NCBI RefSeq assembly: GCF_030551255.1
Contig: NZ_CP130630.1
Span: 4,879,501 to 4,943,500, forward strand
Direction of reading: 5' to 3'
Length of the DNA stretch: 64,000 nt
Source of the DNA: Streptomyces sp. NL15-2K
Lineage (GTDB): Bacteria > Actinomycetota > Actinomycetes > Streptomycetales > Streptomycetaceae
The translations under genes were made by a program, and so were the position numbers. This document shows, piece after piece, positions 32,156 to 40,936 of this stretch (position 1 is its first letter; each line of letters begins with the position of its first letter). The notes under the pieces were generated by a model. It had not been told where the DNA came from. It worked only from the letters and a program-made list of their open reading frames with translations, and made no database searches.

Positions 32156-32386
32156 ATGAAGCTGTCTTCTAAAATCCTCGCCAGCCTCGTCACCTTTCCA
32201 TGCCCTCGCTGCCGGTACAAGGTTGAGATTCAGCTTCTTGATGCCCGCGTGCAGGTATATCGGTACTGCCCATGCTGCCGAGCACGCATCCGCCTGGTTG
32301 ACGCCGACGGCTCCATGTTCGGAGGGCTTGAGGAAGTAGACCTTGCCATGGAACAGCTAACTAAGGCCCTGAAAGGACTCTTCTGA
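32156..32386 (+). CDS. Small zinc-ribbon protein
   Basis: 76 residues from ATG 32156. Two cysteine pairs, CPRC (near residue 15) and CPCC (near 38), form a likely zinc ribbon; the remainder is an acidic helix. The stop and the next start share TGATG, so it is translationally coupled to the nuclease-like gene. It may supply DNA or RNA recognition to that partner. No strong ribosome binding site was seen. Confidence 0.65.
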   Translation: MKLSSKILASLVTFPCPRCRYKVEIQLLDARVQVYRYCPCCRARIRLVDADGSMFGGLEEVDLAMEQLTKALKGLF

Positions 32387-33348
32387 TGCGCTACGAACGC
32401 GACCTACAGGTCAAGCTGCAAGAAAGATACCGTCGCCTTTACAAGACGGACTACACGGTATTCGACCGAGAGATCAAGTATTTTTACGACTTCATTCAGC
32501 AGTCGGCCGCCCTGCGCGCGATCATAGAGCGGGTGGCATCCAGCCTCCCTGAACTGGACGCAGATAAGTGGATTGAGGAGAACTTCACGCGTCGAGGCTA
32601 CTATGACTGGCCCGACTCGGAGATTGGCCGCACTAAGGTTGCGTGGCGATTCATCACAAGATGGGCTGGCGGGGAAGACCCACAGAATCACGCAAGATGC
32701 TTCTCTACTGACACCAACTTTAACGCTATGATCCGGGACTTGACTGAAAAAACAGTCGAGCCGTTCGTTGAGTACCTGCAAGAGCAGATCGGTTCGGCAA
32801 GTGAGATCCTCTACATGCTCGAACGGTTTGCTCGGCGTCTTGAGTGGTTCGATCAAGCAGAGCTATTCGATAAATACGAAGCAGACACGAAGCACGGCGA
32901 GGACCTGTACGACCAGTATCTTCGCAAGTTCCTGTTTGACCAGGGCATCGACTATCCGTTCTCTCAGCCGAAATCTGCTTCCGGTCAGGCCGACATCGTG
33001 AGTGGCCTTGAAGGTGACGATCCGCTCGTCTGCGAGGTCAAGCTGTACTCCCCCGAGAAGAGTTACGACGTGGGGTACGTGGCTCAAGGGTTCCAACAGG
33101 CCGTCAGCTACGCCCACAACTACGGCAAGAACGTGGCCTACCTCGTCGTCTTCAATCTGAGCGACCAGGGCCTACAGCTCCCCACCGATGAGGACACGAA
33201 GCCGTGGCCGCCACGGCTCCACGTTGAAGGCGTCACCGTATACATCGTGACGGTGCACGCCAAGCCGCGTCCTTCCGCCAGCAAGCGCGGGAAGTCGAGT
33301 CCGCGCGTGGTCCGACGCGACGAGCTGGTGCGGCAGACGGGCACTTAG
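32386..33348 (+). CDS. PD-(D/E)XK nuclease-like protein
   Basis: 320 residues. After a 190-residue helical region come SGQADIVSG (Asp203) and, 14 residues on, PLVCEVKLYS with Glu217-x-Lys219, which is the D...ExK active-site pattern on a beta hairpin; QAVSYAHNYG then fits the helix that follows in this fold, and VAYLVVFNL the next strand. A basic tail (KPRPSASKRGKSSPRVVRRD) ends the protein. The likely activity is Mg-dependent DNA cleavage. It is coupled to a zinc-ribbon protein and lies upstream of a CBASS-like set, so a defence role is likely. The specific family is not recognised. Confidence 0.7.
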   Translation: MRYERDLQVKLQERYRRLYKTDYTVFDREIKYFYDFIQQSAALRAIIERVASSLPELDADKWIEENFTRRGYYDWPDSEIGRTKVAWRFITRWAGGEDPQNHARCFSTDTNFNAMIRDLTEKTVEPFVEYLQEQIGSASEILYMLERFARRLEWFDQAELFDKYEADTKHGEDLYDQYLRKFLFDQGIDYPFSQPKSASGQADIVSGLEGDDPLVCEVKLYSPEKSYDVGYVAQGFQQAVSYAHNYGKNVAYLVVFNLSDQGLQLPTDEDTKPWPPRLHVEGVTVYIVTVHAKPRPSASKRGKSSPRVVRRDELVRQTGT

Positions 33349-33551
33349 ATCGAGGAGGCCAACCAGCGGCCGGCCGCACCCCGTGGATCAGACCCGTTCA
33401 GCGCGCCCGAGCACACCCCACGTTGGCAGACACGGTGGAGACGTCGCACCACAGGCACACCGCTAGTCCATCGTGAACCCAGCCGTCTACACTGGCCCGT
33501 TGTTCCTGTTAGCCCGTCTTCAACCACTTACGCGATTCCTGGTCCTATGAG
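33349..33551 (+). other. Gap between nuclease-like gene and CBASS-like set
   Basis: About 200 bp with no frame that looks coding. It probably holds a promoter for the downstream set, whose first gene starts after GAGGTG. Confidence 0.4.
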
Positions 33552-34079
33552 GTGTTCGTGTCACTGATCCCCGACGGCATCCCTGAGTCACACCGAGCGA
33601 TCGCGCAAGAAGCCGACCGCATCCACGAGAGTGCGCTGTGGAGCGCACAAGGCCAGTTCGAGCAGGCCAAGTTGTGGCGGCTCATCAACCTGATGCTTGG
33701 CGTCCCGGCAGCAGCACTCGCCGCCATCTCCGGTGGAACCGCTCTCGGCGGTGACCTCGGTATCTGGCCGGGGGTGTTGGCTCTTATCTCGGCTGCCTTC
33801 AGCGCCACCCTGACTACCGTGAACGCGTCGCGTCGTATGACACAGGCCCAGGCTTCGGCCAGTGCCTACCTTGAACTTCAGACAGCCGCACGGCAGTTCC
33901 TCACCATCGACCTGGCCGATCTTAGTCGCGAAGACGCGCGGGATGCGTTGCGCAATCTCACCAACACTCGGGATGAGCTCAACAAGACGTCCGACCCACC
34001 GGGTCGCCTCGCATACAAGAAGTCCAGCAAGAACATCAGCGGCGGTGGCCAAAGCTATGCCACAGACGAGGGGGAGTAG
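33552..34079 (+). CDS. SLATT-domain two-helix membrane effector
   Basis: 175 residues from GTG 33552 (GTG 33558 is a close alternative). The layout is that of SLATT proteins: an N-terminal helix (HRAIAQEADRIHESALWSAQ), two membrane helices (about 44-62 LINLMLGVPAAALAAIS and 71-90 IWPGVLALISAAFSATLTTV), then a long helix with ASAYLELQTAARQFLTIDL. SLATT proteins are predicted pore-forming effectors triggered by nucleotide second messengers made by SMODS enzymes (Burroughs and colleagues). The next gene, 2 bp on, is a SMODS enzyme, so the pair forms a CBASS-type abortive-infection module: phage sensing, messenger synthesis, membrane damage. Confidence 0.82.
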   Translation: MFVSLIPDGIPESHRAIAQEADRIHESALWSAQGQFEQAKLWRLINLMLGVPAAALAAISGGTALGGDLGIWPGVLALISAAFSATLTTVNASRRMTQAQASASAYLELQTAARQFLTIDLADLSREDARDALRNLTNTRDELNKTSDPPGRLAYKKSSKNISGGGQSYATDEGE

Positions 34080-34081
34080 GA

Positions 34082-34960
34082 ATGGCAACGACCATCGTGG
34101 CTGCGTTCAACGAGTTCGACACCGAGGTAAAGCCCTCGCCTGCCACCTGGACCAAGGTCTACGAGCGCCGAGACATCGTCGTGAACGTCATCAAGGCGGC
34201 GTTCCCTGCCGGGAACGACATCCGCTACCAATCCCACAAGATCATCGGCTCACTCGGACGGAACACTGCTTGCAATCCTGTCGATGACATTGACCTCATG
34301 GTGCATCTGCATGTCGACCAGGACTTGTGGAACCAAAAATACCGGGATAATTCCTCCGAGTTTCTATATCGGGTGCGGAAGGTTCTTAACGAAAACTCGC
34401 CCGTACGTAAGATTGGTGCTCGCGGCCAGGCTGTGCGGTTCTTCTACGCCGACGGCCTGAGCGTGGACGTGGCGCCGGTCGAGAAATATACGAGTGGCGA
34501 TTACGGCATCCCTGATGGCGCGGGCAACTGGTTGACTACCAATCCCAACAAGCATGAGACATATCTCAACGAGCGTAACAGCGCCTTGGACGGTGACCTC
34601 AAGAAGATCATCCGGTTCGCCAAGAAGTGGAACAAGGCACATAGTTCACGTCTTTCATCCTTCCACCTTGAGATGCTGGTTGCGCGAACATACGGAACTC
34701 TAGGCAGTAATTCGCGCAAAGCGTTGCGGTTGTTCTTCGACTACAATCTCTACAACCTTTCAGTGCAGGACCCTGCTGGATTTAGCGGTGACCTTTCCGC
34801 CTACTTGAACTGGGCGAGCAAGGACGCCGTAAACGACAGTCTCAAGAGTGCGCGGGACAGGGCGGACCTTGCTCTAGCGGCGGAGGATCGAGGCGACTAC
34901 CGTGAAGCCATCCGTCTTTGGCGGATCATCCTGGGCAATGACTTTCCGACGTACGGATGA
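34082..34960 (+). CDS. SMODS/CD-NTase (cGAS/DncV-like nucleotidyltransferase)
   Basis: 292 residues; ATG 34082 follows GGGGGAGTAGG and lies 2 bp after the SLATT stop. The polymerase-beta-type active site is complete: Gly56-Ser57 (KIIGSLGRNT), Asp69-x-Asp71 (VDDIDLMVHL) and third acidic residue Asp129 (GLSVDVAPVEKY). The helical part that follows (DLKKIIRFAKKWNKAH) fits the substrate-binding domain. CD-NTases make cyclic di- or trinucleotides on phage infection. The product here cannot be deduced. The adjacent SLATT protein is the expected effector. AT-rich for the genome, so acquired. Confidence 0.88.
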   Translation: MATTIVAAFNEFDTEVKPSPATWTKVYERRDIVVNVIKAAFPAGNDIRYQSHKIIGSLGRNTACNPVDDIDLMVHLHVDQDLWNQKYRDNSSEFLYRVRKVLNENSPVRKIGARGQAVRFFYADGLSVDVAPVEKYTSGDYGIPDGAGNWLTTNPNKHETYLNERNSALDGDLKKIIRFAKKWNKAHSSRLSSFHLEMLVARTYGTLGSNSRKALRLFFDYNLYNLSVQDPAGFSGDLSAYLNWASKDAVNDSLKSARDRADLALAAEDRGDYREAIRLWRIILGNDFPTYG

Positions 34961-34996
34961 ATTTTCCGATGACCAGATGAAGGGAGAGGGTCATAA

Positions 34997-35740
34997 ATGG
35001 CTAGTATTAAAGGTCGTTTTGAGTATCCTGACGATCTGACTCCTGGCCATTCAAAAGATGGTGGCCTTCATCATAATCTGTACGATGACCAAAAGAACCT
35101 CGCCGGGCACGCTAAATTCATTCCTGAAGATGAGAACGAGGAAGACCCACCAACGGAACCGCCGCCGCTCTTCTTCGATACGAACAAGTGCGACTGCGAG
35201 TCGGATTCCCAAACACGGGAGCGCCTGGACCCCGAGGAGATAGTCGAAGCTCTGATTATTCTCATCAAATTTGCGGAGTGGACTGCACCACGCCTTAAGA
35301 AATTGTGGAACGCTCAGGCCCTCCCGTTCATAAAGTCGACGCGCAACAGATTTGCCCGGACTCGTAAGACTGACAGCCCGGACGCACCTCCCGAGTCAGC
35401 CACCTTGATCGAATCCACATCCTCGGATTCCTCACAAGAAGTGATTGCGAAACTCGAAGAAAATCAAGTGAGCATGAGTAGCGAAGAAGCATCGGCACGC
35501 TTTGCCGCAGCCCTGATGGCTAGGCTATTCAGCGATGAACAGATGAGAATTTTGCGCAGCGCTCGGATCGAGGACGAGGCTGACCCCCTGGAGTTGAGCA
35601 CCGCCGAAAATCCCACGCGTCAGCAAATCGCGGAAAATGTTAGATTGATACTTGAGGCGAATCCTTCACTTCTCACCAACGAGTCCTTGGCTGAGCTTGG
35701 GAAGATTCTCGCAAGAATTCAATCCAGGCCAAGTATATGA
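34997..35740 (+). CDS. Unknown third gene of the CBASS-like set
   Basis: 247 residues; ATG 34997 after GAAGGGAGAGGGTC, 36 bp behind the CD-NTase stop. The first 50 residues (DGGLHHNLYDDQKNLAGHAK, FIPEDENEED) are polar; a CDCE motif sits near residue 68; then a helical region (EEIVEALIILIKFAEWTAPR) and an acidic helical C-terminus. No E1/E2, JAB, HORMA or TRIP13 feature is visible, so it is not a standard CBASS accessory. It could regulate the nucleotidyltransferase or sense infection, or be an unrelated neighbour. Confidence 0.7.
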   Translation: MASIKGRFEYPDDLTPGHSKDGGLHHNLYDDQKNLAGHAKFIPEDENEEDPPTEPPPLFFDTNKCDCESDSQTRERLDPEEIVEALIILIKFAEWTAPRLKKLWNAQALPFIKSTRNRFARTRKTDSPDAPPESATLIESTSSDSSQEVIAKLEENQVSMSSEEASARFAAALMARLFSDEQMRILRSARIEDEADPLELSTAENPTRQQIAENVRLILEANPSLLTNESLAELGKILARIQSRPSI

Positions 35741-35805
35741 TGCGCCTGACTGAGTCGTAGAAGCGAAATACGTTCAATCATCTACCTGACAACTGGTAGC
35801 AATAG

Positions 35806-35823
35806 GGTCGGGCCAACCCGACC
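35806..35823. terminator. Hairpin downstream of the CBASS-like set
   Basis: GGTCGGG (35806-35812) and CCCGACC (35817-35823) with a CCAA loop, between the rightward set and a leftward gene fragment. A second looser pair AAGAACAC/GTGTTCTT brackets 35874-35913. No gene is seen in 35741-35932. Confidence 0.6.
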
Positions 35824-35932
35824 TGCCCCCCATTTGTTATAAAATTAATCCTGAATGTGTAGTCCAGAAATGAAGAACACCCCGCGCCCGACCAGCGGAC
35901 ACGACGTGTTCTTCGCTGGGGGGTGCACCTCA

Positions 35933-36379
35933 CTACGCCACCGGCGGGCGCATCCTCACCCCCGCCCGCTTGAGTGCCTTCCACACCGTGCTGCCGCTGA
36001 TGCCGAACTTCTTCCCGATCTGATTCGTGCTCAGGCCCTGCCCGTAAAGCTCCTTTGCTTGCTCCACCTTCGCTGGCGTCATCTTGGTCATCTGCCGCTT
36101 CGAAACGCCTGCGCGTTCCAGGTGCCGGTCTACCGTGTGGCGATGAACTCCGTACCGTCGAGACAGTTCGTTCATCTCGGCTCCATGTCGGTATGCATCT
36201 ACAAGCTCAGCCACTTCGTCGGGTGAGAGCATCCGGCACTCACGGATATCTGTCGCTACCGCCGGGTCGGCCAGTACCGGCTCCACCTGCGGCAATGTCG
36301 TTTCACTAGCCCGTTCCAGCGCCTTCAGTAGCCGCGCCAGGGGCTTACCAGGGTTCGAAAGCGAGTCACGGAGGCGCAC
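35933..36379 (-). pseudogene. HTH protein, probably 5'-truncated resolvase-type gene
   Basis: 148 residues with two helix-turn-helix units: LVDAYRHGAEMNELSRRYGV with HRHTVDRHLERAG, and AKELYGQGLSTNQIGKKFGI with SGSTVWKALKRAG. Both resemble the Hin/resolvase C-terminal domain. No catalytic domain is present, and the 5' end coincides with an 18-bp sequence (36376-36393) that also occurs right after the att-like repeat at 61.3 kb. So the frame looks like the tail of a larger gene joined to foreign DNA. It might still be expressed from GTG 36379. Confidence 0.55.
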
Positions 36380-36393
36380 AGAGAAACACCTGG
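36376..36393. repeat. 18-bp repeat shared with the 61.3-kb att-like site
   Basis: GCACAGAGAAACACCTGG is identical at 36376-36393 and 61328-61345. At 61.3 kb it follows directly after the tRNA-like repeat, so the copy here marks an old recombination joint inside the element. Confidence 0.6.
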
Positions 36394-36563
36394 ATCAGCG
36401 AGCCGGCCGCCGGGGATGCTGCTGACGCCATCGACGCAGAACTCCGCGGCCGCGAGTAGAAGCAAGTACGGTCGGCTGTCGCCGCCCCACCTTTGATGAA
36501 GAGCCTGCGCAGCAGGCCGGAAATCTGTCGAGCCCGACCCTGGTGTGGCTCTACCCTTCCCGC

Positions 36564-36899
36564 ATGGCCCATGGAAAGACCTCGTACGTTTGCCTGCCCT
36601 GCCGGGCCTCGTACAAGCAGCCCTACCCCGGCTACCAGGACCACGACCGGGTCTGTCCACGCTGCGCCGAACCACTGATCCACATCGGCTCCGCCTTCGC
36701 GGCACCCAAGAGGCGGGACACCGCTGCCTGGCGCACCCTCTCCGTGCTGCTGCACGCCGGTGTGCGCTTCCACAAGAGCTGCTGCGGCGGCCCCGGCTAC
36801 CGCCCACGCACCCTCAGCGAGGTGCGTGAGCGGATGGCTTACGCCCGGGCCACCGGAGAACCATTCGCTCAGGCGTTGGTCCGCCGCGACCTGCCCTAG
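36564..36899 (+). CDS. Conserved zinc-finger-like protein
   Basis: 111 residues from ATG 36564. Cysteine pairs CLPC (residue 10) and CPRC (residue 31) plus a CC pair near 72 suggest zinc binding. The body (TAAWRTLSVLLHAGVRFHKS, GPGYRPRTLSEVRERMAYAR) belongs to a hypothetical family I know from many Streptomyces genomes, often encoded near mobile DNA. No obvious ribosome binding site. Function unknown. Confidence 0.65.
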   Translation: MAHGKTSYVCLPCRASYKQPYPGYQDHDRVCPRCAEPLIHIGSAFAAPKRRDTAAWRTLSVLLHAGVRFHKSCCGGPGYRPRTLSEVRERMAYARATGEPFAQALVRRDLP

Positions 36900-36977
36900 C
36901 AGCCCGAATGCAGGGGGCGTTCCGCCGCGCCGCCGAAGCGGCCCCTGCTGTCATACACAGCACGCATAAGGCACACA

Positions 36978-37205
36978 TCACGCCGCGGGATCCTCCAGGA
37001 CGGCCACGGCCACGGCCTCGGCAGCCTTGCGGGCCTTCTTCTCCGCCTTCTCCAGCTTGGCCTTCGCCTTGGCCAGTTGCTTGGAGCGGCGCTCGTGCAT
37101 CTTCTTCGATGCCTCGTCCAGGCGGTCGGGGAGGAGGTGCCCGTACGCGTCCAGGGTCAGCGTCGCGGACTTGTGGCCCAGCCCGGCCTTCGCGACCGCC
37201 AGCGC
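36978..37205 (-). pseudogene. C-terminal remnant of a tyrosine integrase
   Basis: The minus-strand frame ends with GLGHKSATLTLDAYGHLLPD and a basic-acidic helical tail, the C-terminal end (His and Tyr active-site region) of a phage-type tyrosine recombinase. The sequence before LGHKS is unrelated or out of frame, so the catalytic domain is missing. It records an earlier element that used another integrase. Confidence 0.7.
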
Positions 37206-37314
37206 GAAGAAGCGCTGCCGCGAGCCACTCGGCGATGCCCTCGAAGTGGATGCGGTCCCGGGCACGTACGACGAGGCGACCGAGGAGTGCACGCCGGGCA
37301 CCCGCCCCCGGCTA

Positions 37315-37485
37315 CGGAGCCACTCCTCAAGGACGGCATGAAGCTGCCCGGCGAGGACGTCCCCACCATCGGCGACATCGCCCAAGCCCATGGTGTCTCA
37401 GTCAGCACCGCTCACCGCGCCTTCACCCAGTTCAAGAACGACGGCCTCATCGAGGTCAGCCGCGGCCGCCGAGCCGTCGTCCGCA
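37315..37485 (+). pseudogene. GntR-type helix-turn-helix fragment
   Basis: A plus-strand stretch reads KLPGEDVPTIGDIAQAHGVS followed by TAHRAFTQFKNDGLIEVSRG, a GntR-like winged helix. No complete gene surrounds it: upstream it abuts the integrase remnant and downstream an IS5 fragment. Confidence 0.5.
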
Positions 37486-37529
37486 GTGTGCAACTGCATC
37501 GAGTCGGCGAGAGCCTGCGCCGCGAGCCG

Positions 37530-37624
37530 GAGGGATGCTGAGCCTTCCAGGAGGCGATGACGGGCTCGATCAGGGCCCACCGCTCGTCGGACAAGTCGGT
37601 CTTGTAAGGCTGGCGGTCGCTCAC
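37530..37624 (-). pseudogene. IS5-family transposase N-terminal fragment
   Basis: GTG 37624 begins SDRQPYKTDLSDERWALIEP, the usual N-terminus of IS5-type transposases, but after about 30 residues the homology stops. Part of the recombination scar at 36.9-37.7 kb. Confidence 0.6.
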
Positions 37625-37758
37625 GAAGAACACTCCAGCACGACAGGACTCCCCGATCAGCCCCGATACGCCTGCGCCACACGATCCAGCGACAAGTGTG
37701 AGGCGCCGCCTCCCCGGAGGTGAAGGAGACGGTGCCTCGGTGCTCTGGTGAGTGGTCC

Positions 37759-38301
37759 TCATCCCCACCCGGCCGACGGGTCCATCTCCTCGTCGTCTTC
37801 GTCGTCTTCCCCGAAGGGGTCGGCGAAGATCGAGGGGAGGCTGTCATGGACCTTGTTGCCGACTTCATCCTCGGTGAGGAGGATCCTCCGGATTGCGTTC
37901 AGCGGGTACACGTAGCTGTCCGGGTCGCCGGGGGCGCCGACGCAGGGGTGATCGAGGGCGGAGGTCTCCGCGCCCGCGTTGAAGAACGGTTCAAGCTGTC
38001 CGCTGACGAGGTCCGGGATGTACTTCCACACCATGCCCTTGTGGCGGCAGAACACTTCCCCGACGTACCAGATCGCGCCCTGAACGAAGGGTGTCATGCG
38101 CCGGTCGGTGATCTCCTCCATGCTGTTCGCGGCTTCCCGGATCAGGTCGTCCAGGATCGCCAGGGAGGCCGGTGAGAAGTCGAGGACGCCGGCGAAGGAG
38201 GTCTGTGCGGCCCACGCGGCGTGAGCGCCCTCGCGTTCGGCGAGCCACGCGAGCAGGTCGGGGTGCCGGGTCGGGTCGTACGTCTCGTCAGCTTCGGTCA
38301 T
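37759..38301 (-). CDS. Conserved hypothetical protein
   Basis: 180 residues from ATG 38301. No signal peptide or membrane segment. Visible blocks: WLAEREGAHAAWAAQTSF, REAANSMEEITDRRMTPFVQ, GAIWYVGEVFCRHKGMVWKY and an acidic tail (DPFGEDDEDDEEMDPSAGWG). It resembles hypothetical proteins found scattered in Streptomyces genomes; function unknown. Divergent from the surface protein at 38466, with 164 bp between them. Confidence 0.65.
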   Translation of the reverse strand: MTEADETYDPTRHPDLLAWLAEREGAHAAWAAQTSFAGVLDFSPASLAILDDLIREAANSMEEITDRRMTPFVQGAIWYVGEVFCRHKGMVWKYIPDLVSGQLEPFFNAGAETSALDHPCVGAPGDPDSYVYPLNAIRRILLTEDEVGNKVHDSLPSIFADPFGEDDEDDEEMDPSAGWG

Positions 38302-38465
38302 GCAGGCGACGGTAACAGCCCCAACAGGCCCCCCGTCTTTGCACAGTTCTCACACAACAAACCAACAGGTCTCTTGTATCTGATGGGGCGTCAGTCACTA
38401 GGCTTGCCGGCGGACGGGCGGCGCAAAACGGGGGCCCTGCCTCGCCCGCGTCCCTTTCCTGTCCC

Positions 38466-40886
38466 ATGGCCCCCAACCAGGGGGACACAGCTTTGAGTAC
38501 ACCGATACGAATCCGCCTGCGGCGGCGTCTGGGCTCGTGCCTGGCGGTCGTCGCCTCGGCGGGGATGATGCTCGTCGGGCTTCCCGCGAGCCCGGCTGTG
38601 GCGGCGCCGGGCGACTACGCGAAGGTGACCAGCGGCGGCCGGTGCGACAAGATGCACCTCGGCAGAACGTTCCCCCGCACCCCGGCGAACTCCGGAGCGC
38701 CGAGCGGACAGCACCACTGGACGAGGTCCGGCCCGGATGAAGAGTATTACTTCAACCTGGAGTTCAAGGGCTTCGAGAACGTCTCCGCCCCCACCCGCGC
38801 TGACCTGAACAGTGTCGGCAACACCGACGCCGACATCCGCAAGTGGGACAACGCTTACCGGGCGTCGAAGAGCCCCGAGGACATGAAGCGGGCCATCTGG
38901 GCTCGCTACGCCCGTTACATCCAGGGCAAGCCGTCCCCGAAGCCTTTCGCCAAGTGGGTGCCGCAGAACCTGATCGGCGCCCAGCACTCCCGGGAGAAGG
39001 GAGGCGTCTTCGAGCGGAAGACCATCCAGGACTACCGTCTCATCGGCCCGGACTGGCTGTGTGAGGTGACCGTCGAGATCTTCGACAAGGACGGCAACAA
39101 GATCGCCTCCCGCCGGTATGACGCCTACAACCAGCGCACCGGTGACCTCGGTGAGTTCAAGGCCGACGGCAAGCGTAAGCCGGGCCAGTTCAAGAACGAC
39201 AAGATCATCCTGCGGCACAAGGACGCGAAGTACGACTTCACGAAGTCGCGGTTCACCATGTACGCCGGGGAGAAGCCCAACGGGGCCACCACCCGCGAGT
39301 ACAAGTCGGAGAACGCCAAGCTCCGGGGCGAGCGCGGCACCGGCAACAACCCGATCCGGATCGCTGAGCGTCGCGCCACGGCGAAGGGGTTGTGGCCGCA
39401 GACGAAGTACACGAAGTCCTACCCGGTGTTCAACCCCAGGCCGAACACCGGCACGCAGGGGCCGATCAACTCCATCGCCTACGGTTCGGGGAAGAACCCG
39501 GCGCAGGCGAAGCAGATCCAGCAGCAGCACAACCAGGCCAACACCCGCGGCGTCCTCGGCCGCGGCCCGGGTGGCGTCGACTTCTCCACCCTTGAGCTTC
39601 AGTACGTCGGCAACCCCGTCAAGGGCAAGGGACTCGACTACAGCATGAAGGCCGACTTCATGCCCGACGAGGACACTGAACCCGGCTGGGGCGGTCAGGC
39701 GAAGCTGGAACTCGCCTCCGATGCCCTGTTCACGTGGCTGGCGCTCACCCCGGACCGCATGTGGGTGAACCTGAACCCGGACCAGCCCGACACGATCATG
39801 GACAAGGACTTCGGGGAGACCGACACTGGCCGCGTCCTCCTCGAAGCCGACATGGAGATGAAGCGGGACTTCTCCCGCGCCATGAACCCCGAAGTCTCGC
39901 CCGGCAAGGAGTTCATGAACGCCGCGCCGAAGGTCGACGGGGTTCCGTGCTGGGGATCCGGCCGCAACTGGATCGTGCCCGACCGGGCGAAGGTCCGCGA
40001 GCAGGACGGCGGCATCTACATCCTGGACGCGCCGCTGAAGGTCAACCACGCGGCGATGGACTTCGACACCCCCGTCCAGGGTGAGGACTGCTCCAAGAAG
40101 CTGACCAAGGAGGAGAAGGAGTACAGCCACCGGCTGATCGACCGCTACCTCGTCCCCCACGTCCAGAAGCAGATCAACACCGAGAAGAAGTACGCCGACC
40201 TGCGCCGCGTCTACAAGTCCCGCGTCGCGGCCGAGTGGATCCGCATCCAGGACGCGAAGAAGGCAACCGACTTCCGGCCCATCATCAACAGCAACAACCT
40301 GAAGCGGTGGCCGCTGCGCGGCGAGAACGCCGACTGGGACAAGCGGACCGTGTGGCAGGAGATGCGGAAGTCGTTCACTGAGGGCGACTTCACGTATGAG
40401 TGGCCTCTCGCCGACGGCCGCATCTACACCTTCTTCGTCGGTGGGGTCGACTTCGCGAAGGCGCCGAAGCGGAACATCTCCGGTGTGGAGTTCCAGCTCC
40501 AGAATCGCGAGCTGCCTCGTACGACGAAGGACTCTGTTCGCGCGGAGACCTCGGCCCGCGACACCGACACCGCGTTCCTCGGCGGGAACGGGGCCGCCAA
40601 CACCAGCGACGGCAAGCCGGATCCCACGCCGACGCCGACGCCGACCGGTTCCGGGAAGCCGGACCCCACCCCGACACCGACGCCGACCGGCCCGGAGCCG
40701 GATCCGACGCCGACCGGGACCGTTCCGGGTAAGCCCGACGACAACACCCCGGACCCTGACGGCGACCTCGCCGACACCGGATCAGACACCCCCGTGGGGC
40801 TGATTTCCGCCCTCGCCGCGGCTGCGGTGGCGGCCGGTGCCGCACTCGTCTGGTGGCGCCGGCGCAGGGCTCGCGCCGGGAGCTGA
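38466..40886 (+). CDS. Large secreted, sortase-anchored surface protein
   Basis: 806 residues from ATG 38466; TTG 38493 is attractive because CAGGGGGAC lies 7 bases before it and yields a cleaner signal peptide (LGSCLAVVASAGMMLVGLPA, cleavage near AVAAPG). The bulk (about 50-700) is hydrophilic, rich in Lys/Asp, with no recognised domain. Near the end is a PDPTPTPTPTG-type proline-threonine linker repeated three times, then LADTG, a hydrophobic helix (LISALAAAAVAAGAALVWW) and RRRRARAGS: a class E-type LAxTG sortase signal. So it is exported and covalently attached to peptidoglycan. It may act in mating contact or adhesion for the element. Confidence 0.8.
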   Translation: MAPNQGDTALSTPIRIRLRRRLGSCLAVVASAGMMLVGLPASPAVAAPGDYAKVTSGGRCDKMHLGRTFPRTPANSGAPSGQHHWTRSGPDEEYYFNLEFKGFENVSAPTRADLNSVGNTDADIRKWDNAYRASKSPEDMKRAIWARYARYIQGKPSPKPFAKWVPQNLIGAQHSREKGGVFERKTIQDYRLIGPDWLCEVTVEIFDKDGNKIASRRYDAYNQRTGDLGEFKADGKRKPGQFKNDKIILRHKDAKYDFTKSRFTMYAGEKPNGATTREYKSENAKLRGERGTGNNPIRIAERRATAKGLWPQTKYTKSYPVFNPRPNTGTQGPINSIAYGSGKNPAQAKQIQQQHNQANTRGVLGRGPGGVDFSTLELQYVGNPVKGKGLDYSMKADFMPDEDTEPGWGGQAKLELASDALFTWLALTPDRMWVNLNPDQPDTIMDKDFGETDTGRVLLEADMEMKRDFSRAMNPEVSPGKEFMNAAPKVDGVPCWGSGRNWIVPDRAKVREQDGGIYILDAPLKVNHAAMDFDTPVQGEDCSKKLTKEEKEYSHRLIDRYLVPHVQKQINTEKKYADLRRVYKSRVAAEWIRIQDAKKATDFRPIINSNNLKRWPLRGENADWDKRTVWQEMRKSFTEGDFTYEWPLADGRIYTFFVGGVDFAKAPKRNISGVEFQLQNRELPRTTKDSVRAETSARDTDTAFLGGNGAANTSDGKPDPTPTPTPTGSGKPDPTPTPTPTGPEPDPTPTGTVPGKPDDNTPDPDGDLADTGSDTPVGLISALAAAAVAAGAALVWWRRRRARAGS

Positions 40887-40892
40887 CGCACA

Positions 40893-40936
40893 CGACGGCG
40901 CCCCACCCCCAAGCGGGCGGGGGTGGGGCGCCGTCG
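40893..40936 (+). terminator. Terminator of surface-protein gene
   Basis: CGACGGCGCCCCACCCCC (40893-40910) pairs perfectly with 40919-40936 over 18 bp, 8-nt loop, followed by CGTTTGGGT. It lies 7 bp after the stop. Confidence 0.85.
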
